Below, in pieces: positions 17,414 to 26,522 of a stretch of DNA of 64,000 bases (positions are counted from its first letter, which is position 1; each line of letters opens with the position of its first letter). The notes under the pieces are model-generated. The model saw only the letters and a program-made list of their open reading frames with translations, did not search any database and had not been told where the DNA came from. Source of the stretch: Chitinispirillaceae bacterium (GTDB lineage: Bacteria > Fibrobacterota > Chitinivibrionia > Chitinivibrionales > Chitinispirillaceae). The DNA lies in assembly GCA_016929595.1 (NCBI GenBank), contig JAFGIN010000172.1:1-64000 (forward strand), written 5' to 3'. Both the position numbers and the translations under genes were made by a program.

Positions 17414-18037
17414 TGATTAACGGTGTCAGAACAGGATTATAGTGATTACAGGATGGACAGGATTTATAATGAAAATTTTTCAGAAAAATCCTGTCAATCT
17501 TAAAATGATAGCAATTTTATAAAAAACACACCCACGATTACTTTATTCTGGAAAACAATCCACATTAACACTATGATAATACTAAATAAGGGAATTTACT
17601 ACCTTTCACCCTGCAAATGAATGCACTTGTAAACATTTCACGCCTCGCCCCATAGCGGGGATTTTATGAAAATTAAACCCCCTCCAGAGGAGGAGAATTG
17701 TCGCGGCACACTTCCACTCCCATGGAGGGGTGCCCATCGGGCGGGGTGGTCCGGGATGCCTGGAAAACCTGCAGTAAACTAAAAGGGCTCCAGCGTTACG
17801 GAACGTTACAAAAAATACTCCAATTCAGACATTAAAGAAGGTCCGACAACTATCAAAATGAAAACATGGTACTATTACCTTTAAATTTTATACTTTTCGG
17901 ATTTTCTTTTTACATTTCATTGTACGTTTATTATTTTCATAATGAACTTTATCCAATTGGTACATTATAGCATTGTGTTTCAGCGACTCGACACTTGCGG
18001 AATACCCAAAAATCTCATCACCTGGAGGAAATTGTCT
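17414..18037. repeat. Intergenic region with CT/GA-rich hairpins
   Basis: 624 bp. 17427-17470 carries ACAGGATT-type short repeats. 17641-17756 is a composite of CT/GA hairpins: GCCCC pairs with GGGG near 17647-17660, CCTCC-AGA-GGAGG lies at 17681-17693, and CTCCCATGGAGG lies near 17716-17728. It resembles the hairpins at 2235-3118, 27063-27114, 46958-46994 and 47779-47819. The ribosome site TGGAGGA lies just before the next start at 18038. Confidence 0.7.
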
Positions 18038-20590
18038 ATGAAAAAGAGTGCATGTTCAGCCTTTGGTCCAGTCCTGGCAACAGTTTGTGCCTTGCATCTG
18101 TTTTGTATTGGTTTCGATTCTCCATCATCTCCCGACAAGACCAGTGTGTCAGTTGTATTTATGGCATCAAATTCAGAGATATATCAGAACGCACTTGTCG
18201 ATTCTGTTGGTAAAGAGATCCGTGTCGGTGCTGCGCTTTATCTTCCTGAAAATTTCGATTCTGTAGAGATTCGTGTCCTCGATAATGGAAGTACTGTAAC
18301 AGATACCGTATTCAGAACATTCAGAACGGACTATTTTAAAGATACCGTCTGGATATCGTACACCTTTCTGAAACCCGGAGTAAAAAATGTCACTGTGACT
18401 CCATTTGTTACTCCCGCACGTTCATCATTGGGAGCAACAATTACCATACATGGTATCGAGCCGACTCCACGGGATACTATTACTCCCGTTCTATCCTTAG
18501 TTACACCACCTGATACAAATGCAACTATCACGACAGATACATTTACGATCGATCTTCAGTGCAGTGATTCCAGCGGTGTGGCATCAGTTTCTGCGGATAT
18601 GGGTGCAAAAACATTTCAGGCTACAATGAAAAACGGCCATTATGTGATACCGATTACCGGGTTTGCCAGTGGAGAGATCAATGTCGTTACCATACATGCA
18701 ACCGACTCTTCTGCAGCCGGAAATACTATATCCCGAAAACTTTATTTCGATTATCAGCCGATTACACATCCGGTAAAGTATAAAATTGTCTATAATGGCA
18801 ATGGAAATACGGGTGGTACTATCCCTGTCGATTCGAATACATATGAAGCATTGGCTACTGTGACGGTAAAAGAGAACACTGGTGCACTGGTAACATCTGG
18901 TTATTCATTTACAGGTTGGAATACTGCCGCAGCCGGAGACGGAGCGCTGTACGCTGAAGGTGCAACATTTATAATGGGATCCGCTGATGTAATACTCTAT
19001 GCTCAATGGGCAGTAAACAGATATACCGTTGCGTTCAATTCAATGGAGGGAAGTGTGGTTACATCGCAAGCGGTTGATCATGGCGGTAACATCACAGAGC
19101 CTGCTGCGCCAATTCGTACCGGTTATATATTCGGGGGCTGGTATGAAGACAAAACATATGCCTCAATCTGGAATTTTACAACCGGAACAATTGCCGCAAA
19201 CGATACGTTATATGCAAAATGGAATGCTGCCAGCTATACGGTTACGTTTGATGGTCAGAGTGTTGTGACCAATTCGACAATGCAGGTTACTTTTCCAAAA
19301 ACAACAATTGACACATTACCCGCTCCAATTGCGAGCGGCTATCGATTTGATGGCTGGTACACTGGTAGTAATGGCGGTGGATCACCGTTCCTTGCGACAA
19401 CTGTGGTGACCAGTGACATTACTGTGTATGCAAAATGGACACATTTATACAGGGTCACCTATGATGTCAACGGTGGTACAGGCACGGTGACTGTTGATCC
19501 TAATACTTATCAGAACAGTAATACGGTAATGGTTTTGAGTGGAAGCGGTTTATCAAAAACCGATTATACGTTTGCAGGTTGGAACACCCAGGCTGATACT
19601 CTTGGGACCAGTTACAATAGCGGCGGGCCCTTAATTATGGGCAGTGCAGATGTTACCCTATATGCCAAATGGCGTATGAATGCTCCAACGATATCTGCGC
19701 TGTCCAGTAAAACCTGTCCGGTCAATGATTCGGTTACATTTTTGGTTACTGCTACCGGTTTGGATTTGAGGTATACATGGCATATGAATAACTCAGAGAT
19801 TGAAAATGCAAATGGCGCGAGTTATACTACATCAAAATTGACCGCTGATGAAGTATCTACTCCAAGGTCTTACAAATGTGTTGTGACCAACCCTGCAGGA
19901 AATGCAAACAGCAGCGCGACACTTTCGGCTAGTACTGTCAGTGATATCGAAGGTAATGTGTATCACGAGGTGAAGATCGGCAGTCAGATCTGGACGATGG
20001 AGAATTTAAGGATGACAAAGTACATTGATGGGACTGCGATACCACATGTAATTGATAGCTCAGAGTGGACAGGATTGAGTACACCTGGTTATTGTTTTTA
20101 CAATAATAGCACATCTTTGGTAGAGAAGGAGAAATGGGGTGCATTGTATAATTGGTATGTGGTGGATTCGTTAAATCCTAAAAAGGTGGCTCCTCCAGGG
20201 TGGCACATACCGACAGATGAAGAGTGGACGATCCTGGAAAATTACCTGATTGCAAATGGTTACAATTGGGACGGTACAACCAGTGGAAACAAGATAGGTA
20301 AAGCGCTCGCAGCAAAGACGGATTGGAATACAACAGAAACTACAGGTGCTGTTGGCAACGACTTGAGCATTAACAACAGTACTGGTTTTTCGGCTCTTGC
20401 GGGTGGTTACCGTCAAAGTAACGATGGTGGTTACTACCGACAGAATAACTGGAGTGGCTGGTGGAGTGCTACGGAGAATAATGAGACAAATGCATGGGGG
20501 CGTCGACTATTCTCTGATGGTAAAGACCTCGGCAGGAGCCCTTGGGATGATAAGAAAAAAGGTTCCGCTATTCGACTTGTGCGGGACTGA
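18038..20590 (+). CDS. Cell-surface protein with InlB-type repeats and a Fibrobacter major paralogous domain
   Basis: About 850 residues from ATG 18038, chosen because TGGAGGA lies 8 bases before it and a signal peptide follows at once (MKKSACSAFGPVLATVCA, with a Cys soon after that may be lipidated). After an N-terminal beta-rich region come four Listeria-Bacteroides (InlB B) repeats (about 250-550, marked by SFTGWNT, FGGWYED, FDGWYTG and FAGWNTQ), an Ig-like segment (about 550-630), and a C-terminal Fib_succ_major domain (TIGR02145; about 635-850: IGSQIWTMENL, then GWHIPTDEEW, GYRQ and GWWSATE). That domain is strongly enriched in Fibrobacter and relatives. Likely exported and exposed at the surface; exact role unknown. 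Confidence 0.85.
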   Translation: MKKSACSAFGPVLATVCALHLFCIGFDSPSSPDKTSVSVVFMASNSEIYQNALVDSVGKEIRVGAALYLPENFDSVEIRVLDNGSTVTDTVFRTFRTDYFKDTVWISYTFLKPGVKNVTVTPFVTPARSSLGATITIHGIEPTPRDTITPVLSLVTPPDTNATITTDTFTIDLQCSDSSGVASVSADMGAKTFQATMKNGHYVIPITGFASGEINVVTIHATDSSAAGNTISRKLYFDYQPITHPVKYKIVYNGNGNTGGTIPVDSNTYEALATVTVKENTGALVTSGYSFTGWNTAAAGDGALYAEGATFIMGSADVILYAQWAVNRYTVAFNSMEGSVVTSQAVDHGGNITEPAAPIRTGYIFGGWYEDKTYASIWNFTTGTIAANDTLYAKWNAASYTVTFDGQSVVTNSTMQVTFPKTTIDTLPAPIASGYRFDGWYTGSNGGGSPFLATTVVTSDITVYAKWTHLYRVTYDVNGGTGTVTVDPNTYQNSNTVMVLSGSGLSKTDYTFAGWNTQADTLGTSYNSGGPLIMGSADVTLYAKWRMNAPTISALSSKTCPVNDSVTFLVTATGLDLRYTWHMNNSEIENANGASYTTSKLTADEVSTPRSYKCVVTNPAGNANSSATLSASTVSDIEGNVYHEVKIGSQIWTMENLRMTKYIDGTAIPHVIDSSEWTGLSTPGYCFYNNSTSLVEKEKWGALYNWYVVDSLNPKKVAPPGWHIPTDEEWTILENYLIANGYNWDGTTSGNKIGKALAAKTDWNTTETTGAVGNDLSINNSTGFSALAGGYRQSNDGGYYRQNNWSGWWSATENNETNAWGRRLFSDGKDLGRSPWDDKKKGSAIRLVRD

Positions 20591-20764
20591 TTATTACTTT
20601 GTTTGAACAAAAATTGCTAACAAGTAAACAAATCGCAACATTTTGAGAAAAAGAGACCCAATACATAATTGTATGTCAATAATTTGAAATCCGCTATTCT
20701 TCGATAAAGTATAGTTAACAGGACAAACCTTTCAGGTCGTAAAACAAATAACAGGATACAATAA

Positions 20765-21265
20765 ATGCCAAAGACATACATCACAAAAGAAAACGAAACA
20801 CTCGCCAGCATTGCTGACAGATTCGGTTTACCTTCATGGAAATACCTTTACCAATTAAATAAAGAGATTATCGGGGATAACCCGGATATACTCAATGAAG
20901 GAACTGCACTTAAAATTCCGCAGGCCGAAGAATCCAGCGGGTATCAATTGCTTCTGGATAAAGGTGCCATTCCCGGATCTTATACCGGAGGACTCAGGTA
21001 CCAGTATCCCTGGGTGCCGGTATCTTTTACAATTGCAAATCCTGATGGTACGGTATATAAAGAATTTGATGAAAACGGCAATGAGAGGGCGGAATTTGCC
21101 AAAAAAAAGAACTACGAAATCAGGGACGCAGATACCGGAACCGTACTGGCAAGTGGAGAAATAAAAAAATCGGAAGAGATCAGTGTGTTGGTTCCCGATG
21201 TAAAAAGAAAAATGTTAGTCGTTGATGGAATCAAGTATCAGCTTTGGAAAGAGGAGAATAAATAA
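20765..21265 (+). CDS. LysM domain protein
   Basis: A 166-residue protein with an N-terminal LysM-type motif (about 3-50: TYITKENETLASIADRFGL, ending ALKIP) and a beta-rich C-terminal domain I cannot assign. It has no signal peptide, unlike most LysM wall-binding proteins, which points to a cytoplasmic scaffold or baseplate/spike role or export as an effector. Its stop overlaps the start of the next gene by one base, so the two are translationally coupled. Confidence 0.75.
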   Translation: MPKTYITKENETLASIADRFGLPSWKYLYQLNKEIIGDNPDILNEGTALKIPQAEESSGYQLLLDKGAIPGSYTGGLRYQYPWVPVSFTIANPDGTVYKEFDENGNERAEFAKKKNYEIRDADTGTVLASGEIKKSEEISVLVPDVKRKMLVVDGIKYQLWKEENK

Positions 21266-22980
21266 TGTCATCAGGTATAGCAGCCCGTGTTGTTCCGGTT
21301 AAGTATACACCAGAGTTCCCCGCGAGTTTCGTGATAGATGGACATTCGCATATTCAGAGCGGGGTGACTGCTCCATTGCCGCTGTTATGGGATCAGGTGC
21401 CGGCAAAAATTCAAGCGCCGCGAGAACGTATTGCGGATGCCCTGAGTCTGATAAATAATAACGATGCAGGAGAGATATCCAAAAAAACGATAGAACAAAC
21501 TGCAGACCGGCTTGTAGAAGAGATCAATTCTACGTATAAATGTTCAAAATTGCTGGAACAGAAACCATATAAAGACGGAATGACTGTTCAGCAAAAAGGT
21601 GAGGAATTATTTACCGGGAAAAGGCATCTGTTTACACCTGTGATAATAATGCCCATGGATATGGATTATGCTCATATAGCAGGTTTTCCACCGGAAAGTT
21701 CACCAATTTATCATGAAGATAGTAAAGATAGCACTGAGATGGTTGAAATTAAACAGGGTGAAAGTCTCGATGGCGCTGTTTTTCTTGATGGAGCATACTA
21801 TAAAAAGGAAAAAAAAGGCTCCGTAGAGCGTGTGATCTATTATGAACGCAAAGATGCTTTTGCTGAAGAAAACAGAGGTTATATTATTGATGTTTCGGAT
21901 GAAAAACCGAATCATGTCTGGAAATATCAGGCGTACAAGAGACAATTTGAAGCCACAAAAACTGCAATCCTGAAATATCCCTGGCAATTGATTCCGATGT
22001 TTCACTATGATCCCCGGCGCTGGTGTTATCCGACAGGCGGGGAATTGGAAGAAGAAAACTGGACACATGGTCCGTGGGATTTTCCCTTCAAATATATTGC
22101 GACTCTGAAAAATTCCGGAATGTTTATCGGTTTTAAAATGTACCCGCCATTGGGGTACAAACCACTTGACCCCCGTCTTCCAGATCTTGAAAAATTCTAT
22201 GAGCGCTGTGAAGCTGAAGGCATTCCGATTCTTACACATTGCTCGCCAGGTGGAGTGGGTACCCATGAAGCAAAATATTATTATAAACTTGATAAGGTAG
22301 AGCTGACAAAAGAGACGTATGAAACTGTTTCCTGCTCGTATAAACCCTGGACACCTATTGGGTATTTTTATAACGAATATGTACACCCGAAAAACTGGCG
22401 TCCGGTTTTGATGAAATTTCCCAAACTTAAACTCTGCCTTGCCCACTTTGGCGGTGCTGAATGGAAAGATGTCGGCATTGCATCGGACTGGGTAGAAGAA
22501 ATTATTAAATTGTCCGATCCTGAAATCGAACAGGGGCACAACGCAGCAGGGCCAGTGCATTTTGAAAATGTGTATACCGACGTTTCCTGCTACAATCTTA
22601 AAGATAGCAGTACGCGAAAAAATGTTGATGAACTTTTCAGGCAAATGCGATCGCGAAAAGTGCTTGGCCATATGAAGGACAAAGTAATCTTCGGGGTTGA
22701 CTGGTATCTGTCGCTGGTTACCGGTGCTCCCGGATACCAGGAGTATGTTGAACTGTTTTTCGATACCATGGATGGATTCGATGAGTGGCAATGGTACAGG
22801 AGCACGATTGTTAATCCAGCGACGTTTTATGGATTGGATAATTCTACATTGTTGAAAAATATGGATAGTGCTCTAGCTGATGCGACTGAAAAGAGTAGGA
22901 GTCAGCAGGAAGGATTTGAACGCATAAAAACCTTACCAGCGCAAGTAGAAAAGATCCGTAATGAACTTGCAAAACTATAA
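21265..22980 (+). CDS. Amidohydrolase-family metal-dependent hydrolase
   Basis: A 571-residue protein with the TIM-barrel amidohydrolase-2 (PF04909-like) pattern: metal-binding DGHSHI with His27 and His29, later THCSPGG, LAHFGG and FGVDWYL, which supply the remaining His and the Asp. It is longer than usual (300-400) because of an insertion at about 75-230. No signal peptide. Substrate unknown; relatives are decarboxylases and lactonases. It is coupled to the LysM gene and followed 20 bases later by a lipoprotein gene, which suggests a three-gene cassette acting at the envelope. Confidence 0.8.
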   Translation: MSSGIAARVVPVKYTPEFPASFVIDGHSHIQSGVTAPLPLLWDQVPAKIQAPRERIADALSLINNNDAGEISKKTIEQTADRLVEEINSTYKCSKLLEQKPYKDGMTVQQKGEELFTGKRHLFTPVIIMPMDMDYAHIAGFPPESSPIYHEDSKDSTEMVEIKQGESLDGAVFLDGAYYKKEKKGSVERVIYYERKDAFAEENRGYIIDVSDEKPNHVWKYQAYKRQFEATKTAILKYPWQLIPMFHYDPRRWCYPTGGELEEENWTHGPWDFPFKYIATLKNSGMFIGFKMYPPLGYKPLDPRLPDLEKFYERCEAEGIPILTHCSPGGVGTHEAKYYYKLDKVELTKETYETVSCSYKPWTPIGYFYNEYVHPKNWRPVLMKFPKLKLCLAHFGGAEWKDVGIASDWVEEIIKLSDPEIEQGHNAAGPVHFENVYTDVSCYNLKDSSTRKNVDELFRQMRSRKVLGHMKDKVIFGVDWYLSLVTGAPGYQEYVELFFDTMDGFDEWQWYRSTIVNPATFYGLDNSTLLKNMDSALADATEKSRSQQEGFERIKTLPAQVEKIRNELAKL

Positions 22981-23000
22981 ATTGAACAAGAAGTAGAACA

Positions 23001-24377
23001 ATGAATTTAAAAATGATAATTACATCCGCAATTGTTTTTCCATACCTGGTTCTTTTTGGATCAGGGTGTTCAGGAACAGAAGATGCAAAATGTAAACTAA
23101 TACTACAGGAGATACGGACAATGGTTGATACTACAATAATGGATTATGGCGATTATGATATCATGCTGCCTCCATCAATGTATGCTCAATGGGCTGAGAT
23201 GGATAATGTTTTTGCAGTTCCGAAAGATAATATGGTCGGCACCAATGATCTTGACAATGCTGTAAAACTGCTTGAGTTTAAAACCGATGGAGAGTTAAAG
23301 CAGCACATTGTCAAAAAAGATTTCATGGAAGAGGTTACCGGAGCATACTATTTCAGGTTCATGCCGGTCTGGTCGGAAAAAGAGATTGCTTATGCCCAAT
23401 CAAAAGGGTTTTTGATAGTAAATATTCCAGAGCAAAAGGTTGAAATCCATTCTATCAGCAAGGGGATATATACCGGCGATATTGAGAATGCAGCAATTTT
23501 AAATGCACAACAGAGATTGTTTGTTCTGGAAATCGCTCCACATGCGGCAGATGGGTTTAAAAAAATTCTTAAAACAATCAGATTTGAAAATAATGCATAT
23601 ACAATACTAAATGAACATTACGCAGGGATACGAACAAATGTTTATACAGAGCCCTGGTTTGTCTTCCAGAAGAAAATATTCACCTACAACGACAGTACAA
23701 CGAAACTTGAGGTATTTGATGAGAACTTCAATACAACCAGTCACCCCCTGGCAGAAGCATTTAACCGTAACAAGGTAGGATTCAGATGTATGCAGGAGAT
23801 TGTAATTCATCCTAAATTGCAATTTGCATTGATAGTCGAACGAGGTAAGCCCGCAACAAAAGAGCAGTTGGCTTCAGCGCGAGCGCTGCCTGAACCAGAA
23901 AACGAAAAGGCCGTTGATATCATTTACGATGAAGTAAAAAGACGTAGCCTTTACCTCTTCCGTTGGAATGAACCTGACGAAAAAAAACAATTAATTCCTG
24001 TTATTTCTGTTGCCGGTTCAATCTGGAACAGGTATAATCCTTCAAATGAATATTCGCATTTAACCTTCTCACCTGATGGTAAGTGGCTTGTATTCAGGGA
24101 TGGTACCATGCGGGGAAGTAATACAGACAGCGAAAGAAACCCCGTATTTGTCGCAGTTCCGATCGATGAGAAAAAGCCGCTGTTTCTTGGAAAGCCGGTT
24201 AAACTCGGCTACGCGATGCGTGATGGTGCGCTTGAACCAAAAACCACCGCATGGACAACCAATCCTACTGCTTTTGTCATGTGTGATGGTAAAGTACTCT
24301 ATCGCTGGAATTTTGACAGATATACCAGGTCACAAAAGATTAAGATGCCCCCTGGAGCAAAAGATCCATTTCAGTAA
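23001..24377 (+). CDS. Predicted lipoprotein of unknown function
   Basis: A 458-residue protein with a lipoprotein signal (hydrophobic 4-20, then FGSG before Cys23), so it is probably anchored in a membrane facing the periplasm. The rest is beta-rich, with a late segment SHLTFSPDGKWLVF that resembles a WD40/TolB-type propeller strand. I do not recognise the family. It lies 20 bases after the amidohydrolase and may be an immunity, substrate-binding or accessory protein for the cassette. Confidence 0.65.
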   Translation: MNLKMIITSAIVFPYLVLFGSGCSGTEDAKCKLILQEIRTMVDTTIMDYGDYDIMLPPSMYAQWAEMDNVFAVPKDNMVGTNDLDNAVKLLEFKTDGELKQHIVKKDFMEEVTGAYYFRFMPVWSEKEIAYAQSKGFLIVNIPEQKVEIHSISKGIYTGDIENAAILNAQQRLFVLEIAPHAADGFKKILKTIRFENNAYTILNEHYAGIRTNVYTEPWFVFQKKIFTYNDSTTKLEVFDENFNTTSHPLAEAFNRNKVGFRCMQEIVIHPKLQFALIVERGKPATKEQLASARALPEPENEKAVDIIYDEVKRRSLYLFRWNEPDEKKQLIPVISVAGSIWNRYNPSNEYSHLTFSPDGKWLVFRDGTMRGSNTDSERNPVFVAVPIDEKKPLFLGKPVKLGYAMRDGALEPKTTAWTTNPTAFVMCDGKVLYRWNFDRYTRSQKIKMPPGAKDPFQ

Positions 24378-24385
24378 ACCTGAAT

Positions 24386-24526
24386 GGTGGCTTCGAGAGC
24401 CTCAGCCACCGGTTTTAGTAATGAGCCTCAGCCACCGGGTTGGGTAAATGGTGGCTTCGAGAACCTCAGCCACCGATTTAGTAATGAACTTCAGACCCGC
24501 TGCCTGAGGCTCTCGAAGGCAGCGGG
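24386..24526. repeat. Hairpin repeats with shared TTCGAGAGCCTCA loop, left cluster
   Basis: Three near-complete palindromes: GGTGGC / GCCACC arms at 24386-24410 and 24450-24474, and CCCGCTGCC / GGCAGCGGG arms at 24496-24526 (inverted orientation). A half copy lies at 24424-24437. All carry the same loop, TTCGAGAGCCTCA or its complement, with one base changed in the second. The stems differ but stay base-paired. The cluster ends 69 bp before the GIY-YIG gene. Confidence 0.9.
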
Positions 24527-24595
24527 CCAAAAATGTTCAAAAAAGGGTTTAAAACAAAGAAAAAGATATAACAGAAATTTCGAAAAGGTGTAGAT

Positions 24596-24916
24596 ATGAA
24601 AGGATGGATGTATATCCTGAAATGTTCTGACGGAACTTATTACACCGGCAGCACCAATAATCTTGAATACCGTTTAACCCAACACCAGAATGGTGAAGGC
24701 GCGAATCATACAAAGAAACGGTTACCGGTTAAGCTTGTTTATTTTGAAGAATACCACCGAATTGACGAAGCATTCAACCGGGAAAAACAGATACAAGGGT
24801 GGAATCGTAAAAAGAAAGAAGCGCTGATTAATGGGGCAAATGCGTTATTACCGGAATTGGCTGTTGCTTATCGGGATAGGAATGGTGGCTTCAAGAGCCT
24901 CAGCCACCGGTTTTAG
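24596..24916 (+). CDS. Single-domain GIY-YIG endonuclease
   Basis: A 106-residue protein of the small GIY-YIG family (COG2827/YhbQ-like). The Y-x(n)-Y motif appears as MYILKCSDGTYYTGSTNN (5-22), followed by the conserved Arg and His (YRLTQHQNG) and the REKQIQGW block with its metal-binding Glu. The core ends near residue 90; the last 11 or so residues are encoded inside a copy of the flanking palindrome, so the natural C-terminus was overwritten or extended by the repeat. An AAAGGTG site precedes the ATG. It lies between two clusters of the same hairpin family, an arrangement like REP palindromes around their RAYT transposases. Confidence 0.9.
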   Translation: MKGWMYILKCSDGTYYTGSTNNLEYRLTQHQNGEGANHTKKRLPVKLVYFEEYHRIDEAFNREKQIQGWNRKKKEALINGANALLPELAVAYRDRNGGFKSLSHRF

Positions 24917-25026
24917 GTAAATGGTGGCTTCGAGAGCCTCAGCCACCGGTTTTAGGTAACGAGAGCCTCAATCCCGCTGCCTGAGGCTCTCTCGAAGGCT
25001 GCGGGATTGAGGCTCTCGAAGGCAGC
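24884..25026. repeat. Hairpin repeats with shared TTCGAGAGCCTCA loop, right cluster
   Basis: GGTGGC / GCCACC palindromes lie at 24884-24908 (loop TTCAAGAGCCTCA, inside the GIY-YIG 3' end) and 24923-24947. A nested one with ATCCCGCTGCCT / AGGCTGCGGGAT arms lies at 24971-25007, and a partial copy at 25008-25026. The loop is the same as in the left cluster. Confidence 0.9.
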
Positions 25027-25211
25027 GATTACGGGGAGCAACTGAAAGAGGAAGAGATGCTGAATCAGGTGATTTTTGAGAATTTGACGAGGAGAAGGTT
25101 ATCCCTGCAATCCCTACTTTTCGCAACGAAATAAAACCTGATTATAAAACAGGTTCATCAACATTCGAAAAAGCATTCACCCAAATAGAAGAATTCGAGA
25201 TATTGCTGTAG
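25020..25211 (+). pseudogene. Frameshifted gene remnant
   Basis: Two adjacent frames give a continuous-looking acidic peptide if one -1 shift is allowed near 25081: EQLKEEEMLNQVIFE, then EEKVIPAIPTFRNEIKPD, then FEKAFTQIEEFE, ending at TAG 25209-25211. The upstream end is lost in the palindromes. I do not recognise the family. Confidence 0.35.
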
Positions 25212-26085
25212 GTCTCGCGAATTCTGCCCTGCAACCTTGATGATCACTTCTTTGATGCATTTGCGGCATCAGGGCAATTGTTGCGACAGGGGCTACTACA
25301 GTTCGTAAACCGGGACTACATTACAGTAAGCAAATGCTTTTATCTGCAATTTCCTGCATGCATGTATCTATTGAATGTAAAAATACCCGACATCATCAGG
25401 TAATTTATTACAAATAAAAAGAGGTTACATTGTGAGACGGAAAGAGTGAACTAATGATTTAGTAGTCCGGGGGGGGGCAGCCCTTTAGAAAATCTGGGAA
25501 AGATTTGAATGATGTTTATTCTTAGTATAAAAAAGGAAAGGGGATCTTGCGATCCCCTTCCTCTACCAGGTTTTCACCTGATACCCCATCATCATCACAC
25601 ACATCTGCCATTCTTCATGGCATAACACCTGCCTTAATAAAAAAGCAATGAGTGTGCCAATTCATTAAAACCGGAAAAACGGCTATTCTAAGAGTTAATT
25701 ACGCTTTTTTATTTTCATACATTTTTTTAGGAGTATAAAGGAAATGCTACTTTCGGTAAAAATTACCTAAATGAGCATAAAGTTACTATCTGATTTATGT
25801 TAATGAGGTTCTGGAGTACATTTAAATATGGCTCGCAATAAAAAGTAACCTGATTCCAGGAGAATGCACATTGCCGTAGCGGATGAGAGATAGAGTGGAA
25901 AAAAACTCCATGAGCCAGGGCATCTTTTTCCTGGTAACTGTTCTTTATTTATTACTTTGAAATCTGTCTGCGTTTATAAGAAGTTGAAAATAAACGAAAT
26001 ACAACAGTTTGTAATTTTTTTCAAATCGCTGATAAATCAGGCACGAATATTGAATAATTAAGCGGATAAACTCAAAGGAACGGTA
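25212..26085. other. Long non-coding gap before the flagellar operon
   Basis: 874 bp with stops in every frame. It holds a G9 run at 25469-25477 and a strong hairpin at 25535-25561 (GGAAAGGGGATC / GATCCCCTTCC, loop TTGC) that lacks a U-tract. The end of the gap must hold the flgB promoter; AAAGGAACGG before the flgB ATG is the ribosome site. Confidence 0.5.
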
Positions 26086-26505
26086 ATGATTGAACATCTT
26101 CTGAACAAAACCAATAAAAATGTCCTTTCACGTGCGATGGACGCATCGATGCTGCGTGCCCGAACCATATCCAACAATATCGCCAATGTTACCACTCCAG
26201 GATACAGAAGGGTTGAGGTAAGCTTTGAGGAGGAGTTGCGAAACGCTCTCGATAAAAAGAATTTGAAAGGCTCTCAAACTGATGGCAGGCATATAGACTT
26301 TGGAAGGAAGTCGCTTGAGAATGTTCATGCGGAGGCGTATCATCCCTACGACCCGTCTATGGCCAGTGGTGTTAATAATGTAGATATCGATATGGAAATG
26401 GCAAAGCTTGCAGAAAATCAGATCACCTATAATTATCTGACCAAATTTTCACAGGGAATTTTTAAAAAACTGAATGCATCAATTCAGAGTAAACCGATTC
26501 AATAG
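26086..26505 (+). CDS. flgB: Flagellar basal-body rod protein FlgB
   Basis: A 139-residue proximal rod subunit crossing the periplasm between MS-ring and hook. The N-terminal rod motif is clear (MLRARTISNNIANVTTPGYRR, residues about 22-42), as is the C-terminal amphipathic helix (ENQITYNYL). Length is normal for FlgB. It is the first gene of the flagellar operon and lies 17 bases before flgC. Exported by the flagellar type III system without a cleaved signal. Confidence 0.95.
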   Translation: MIEHLLNKTNKNVLSRAMDASMLRARTISNNIANVTTPGYRRVEVSFEEELRNALDKKNLKGSQTDGRHIDFGRKSLENVHAEAYHPYDPSMASGVNNVDIDMEMAKLAENQITYNYLTKFSQGIFKKLNASIQSKPIQ

Positions 26506-26522
26506 AATAAAACGGAGATAGT

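Noticed and set aside
21700-22791. Long minus-strand frame opposite the amidohydrolase
   Set aside because: No start signal; the plus-strand protein has clear catalytic motifs, so this is a shadow.
24076-24593. Short plus-strand frames across the lipoprotein 3' end and palindromes
   Set aside because: They read the lipoprotein gene in the wrong frame and then run through the hairpin repeats.
25535-25561. Rho-independent terminator
   Set aside because: The hairpin is strong but no U-tract follows and no gene ends just before it.
26020-26085. Sigma-28-like -10 (GCTGATAA) before flgB
   Set aside because: No matching -35 (TAAA) at the proper spacing; one motif is not enough.
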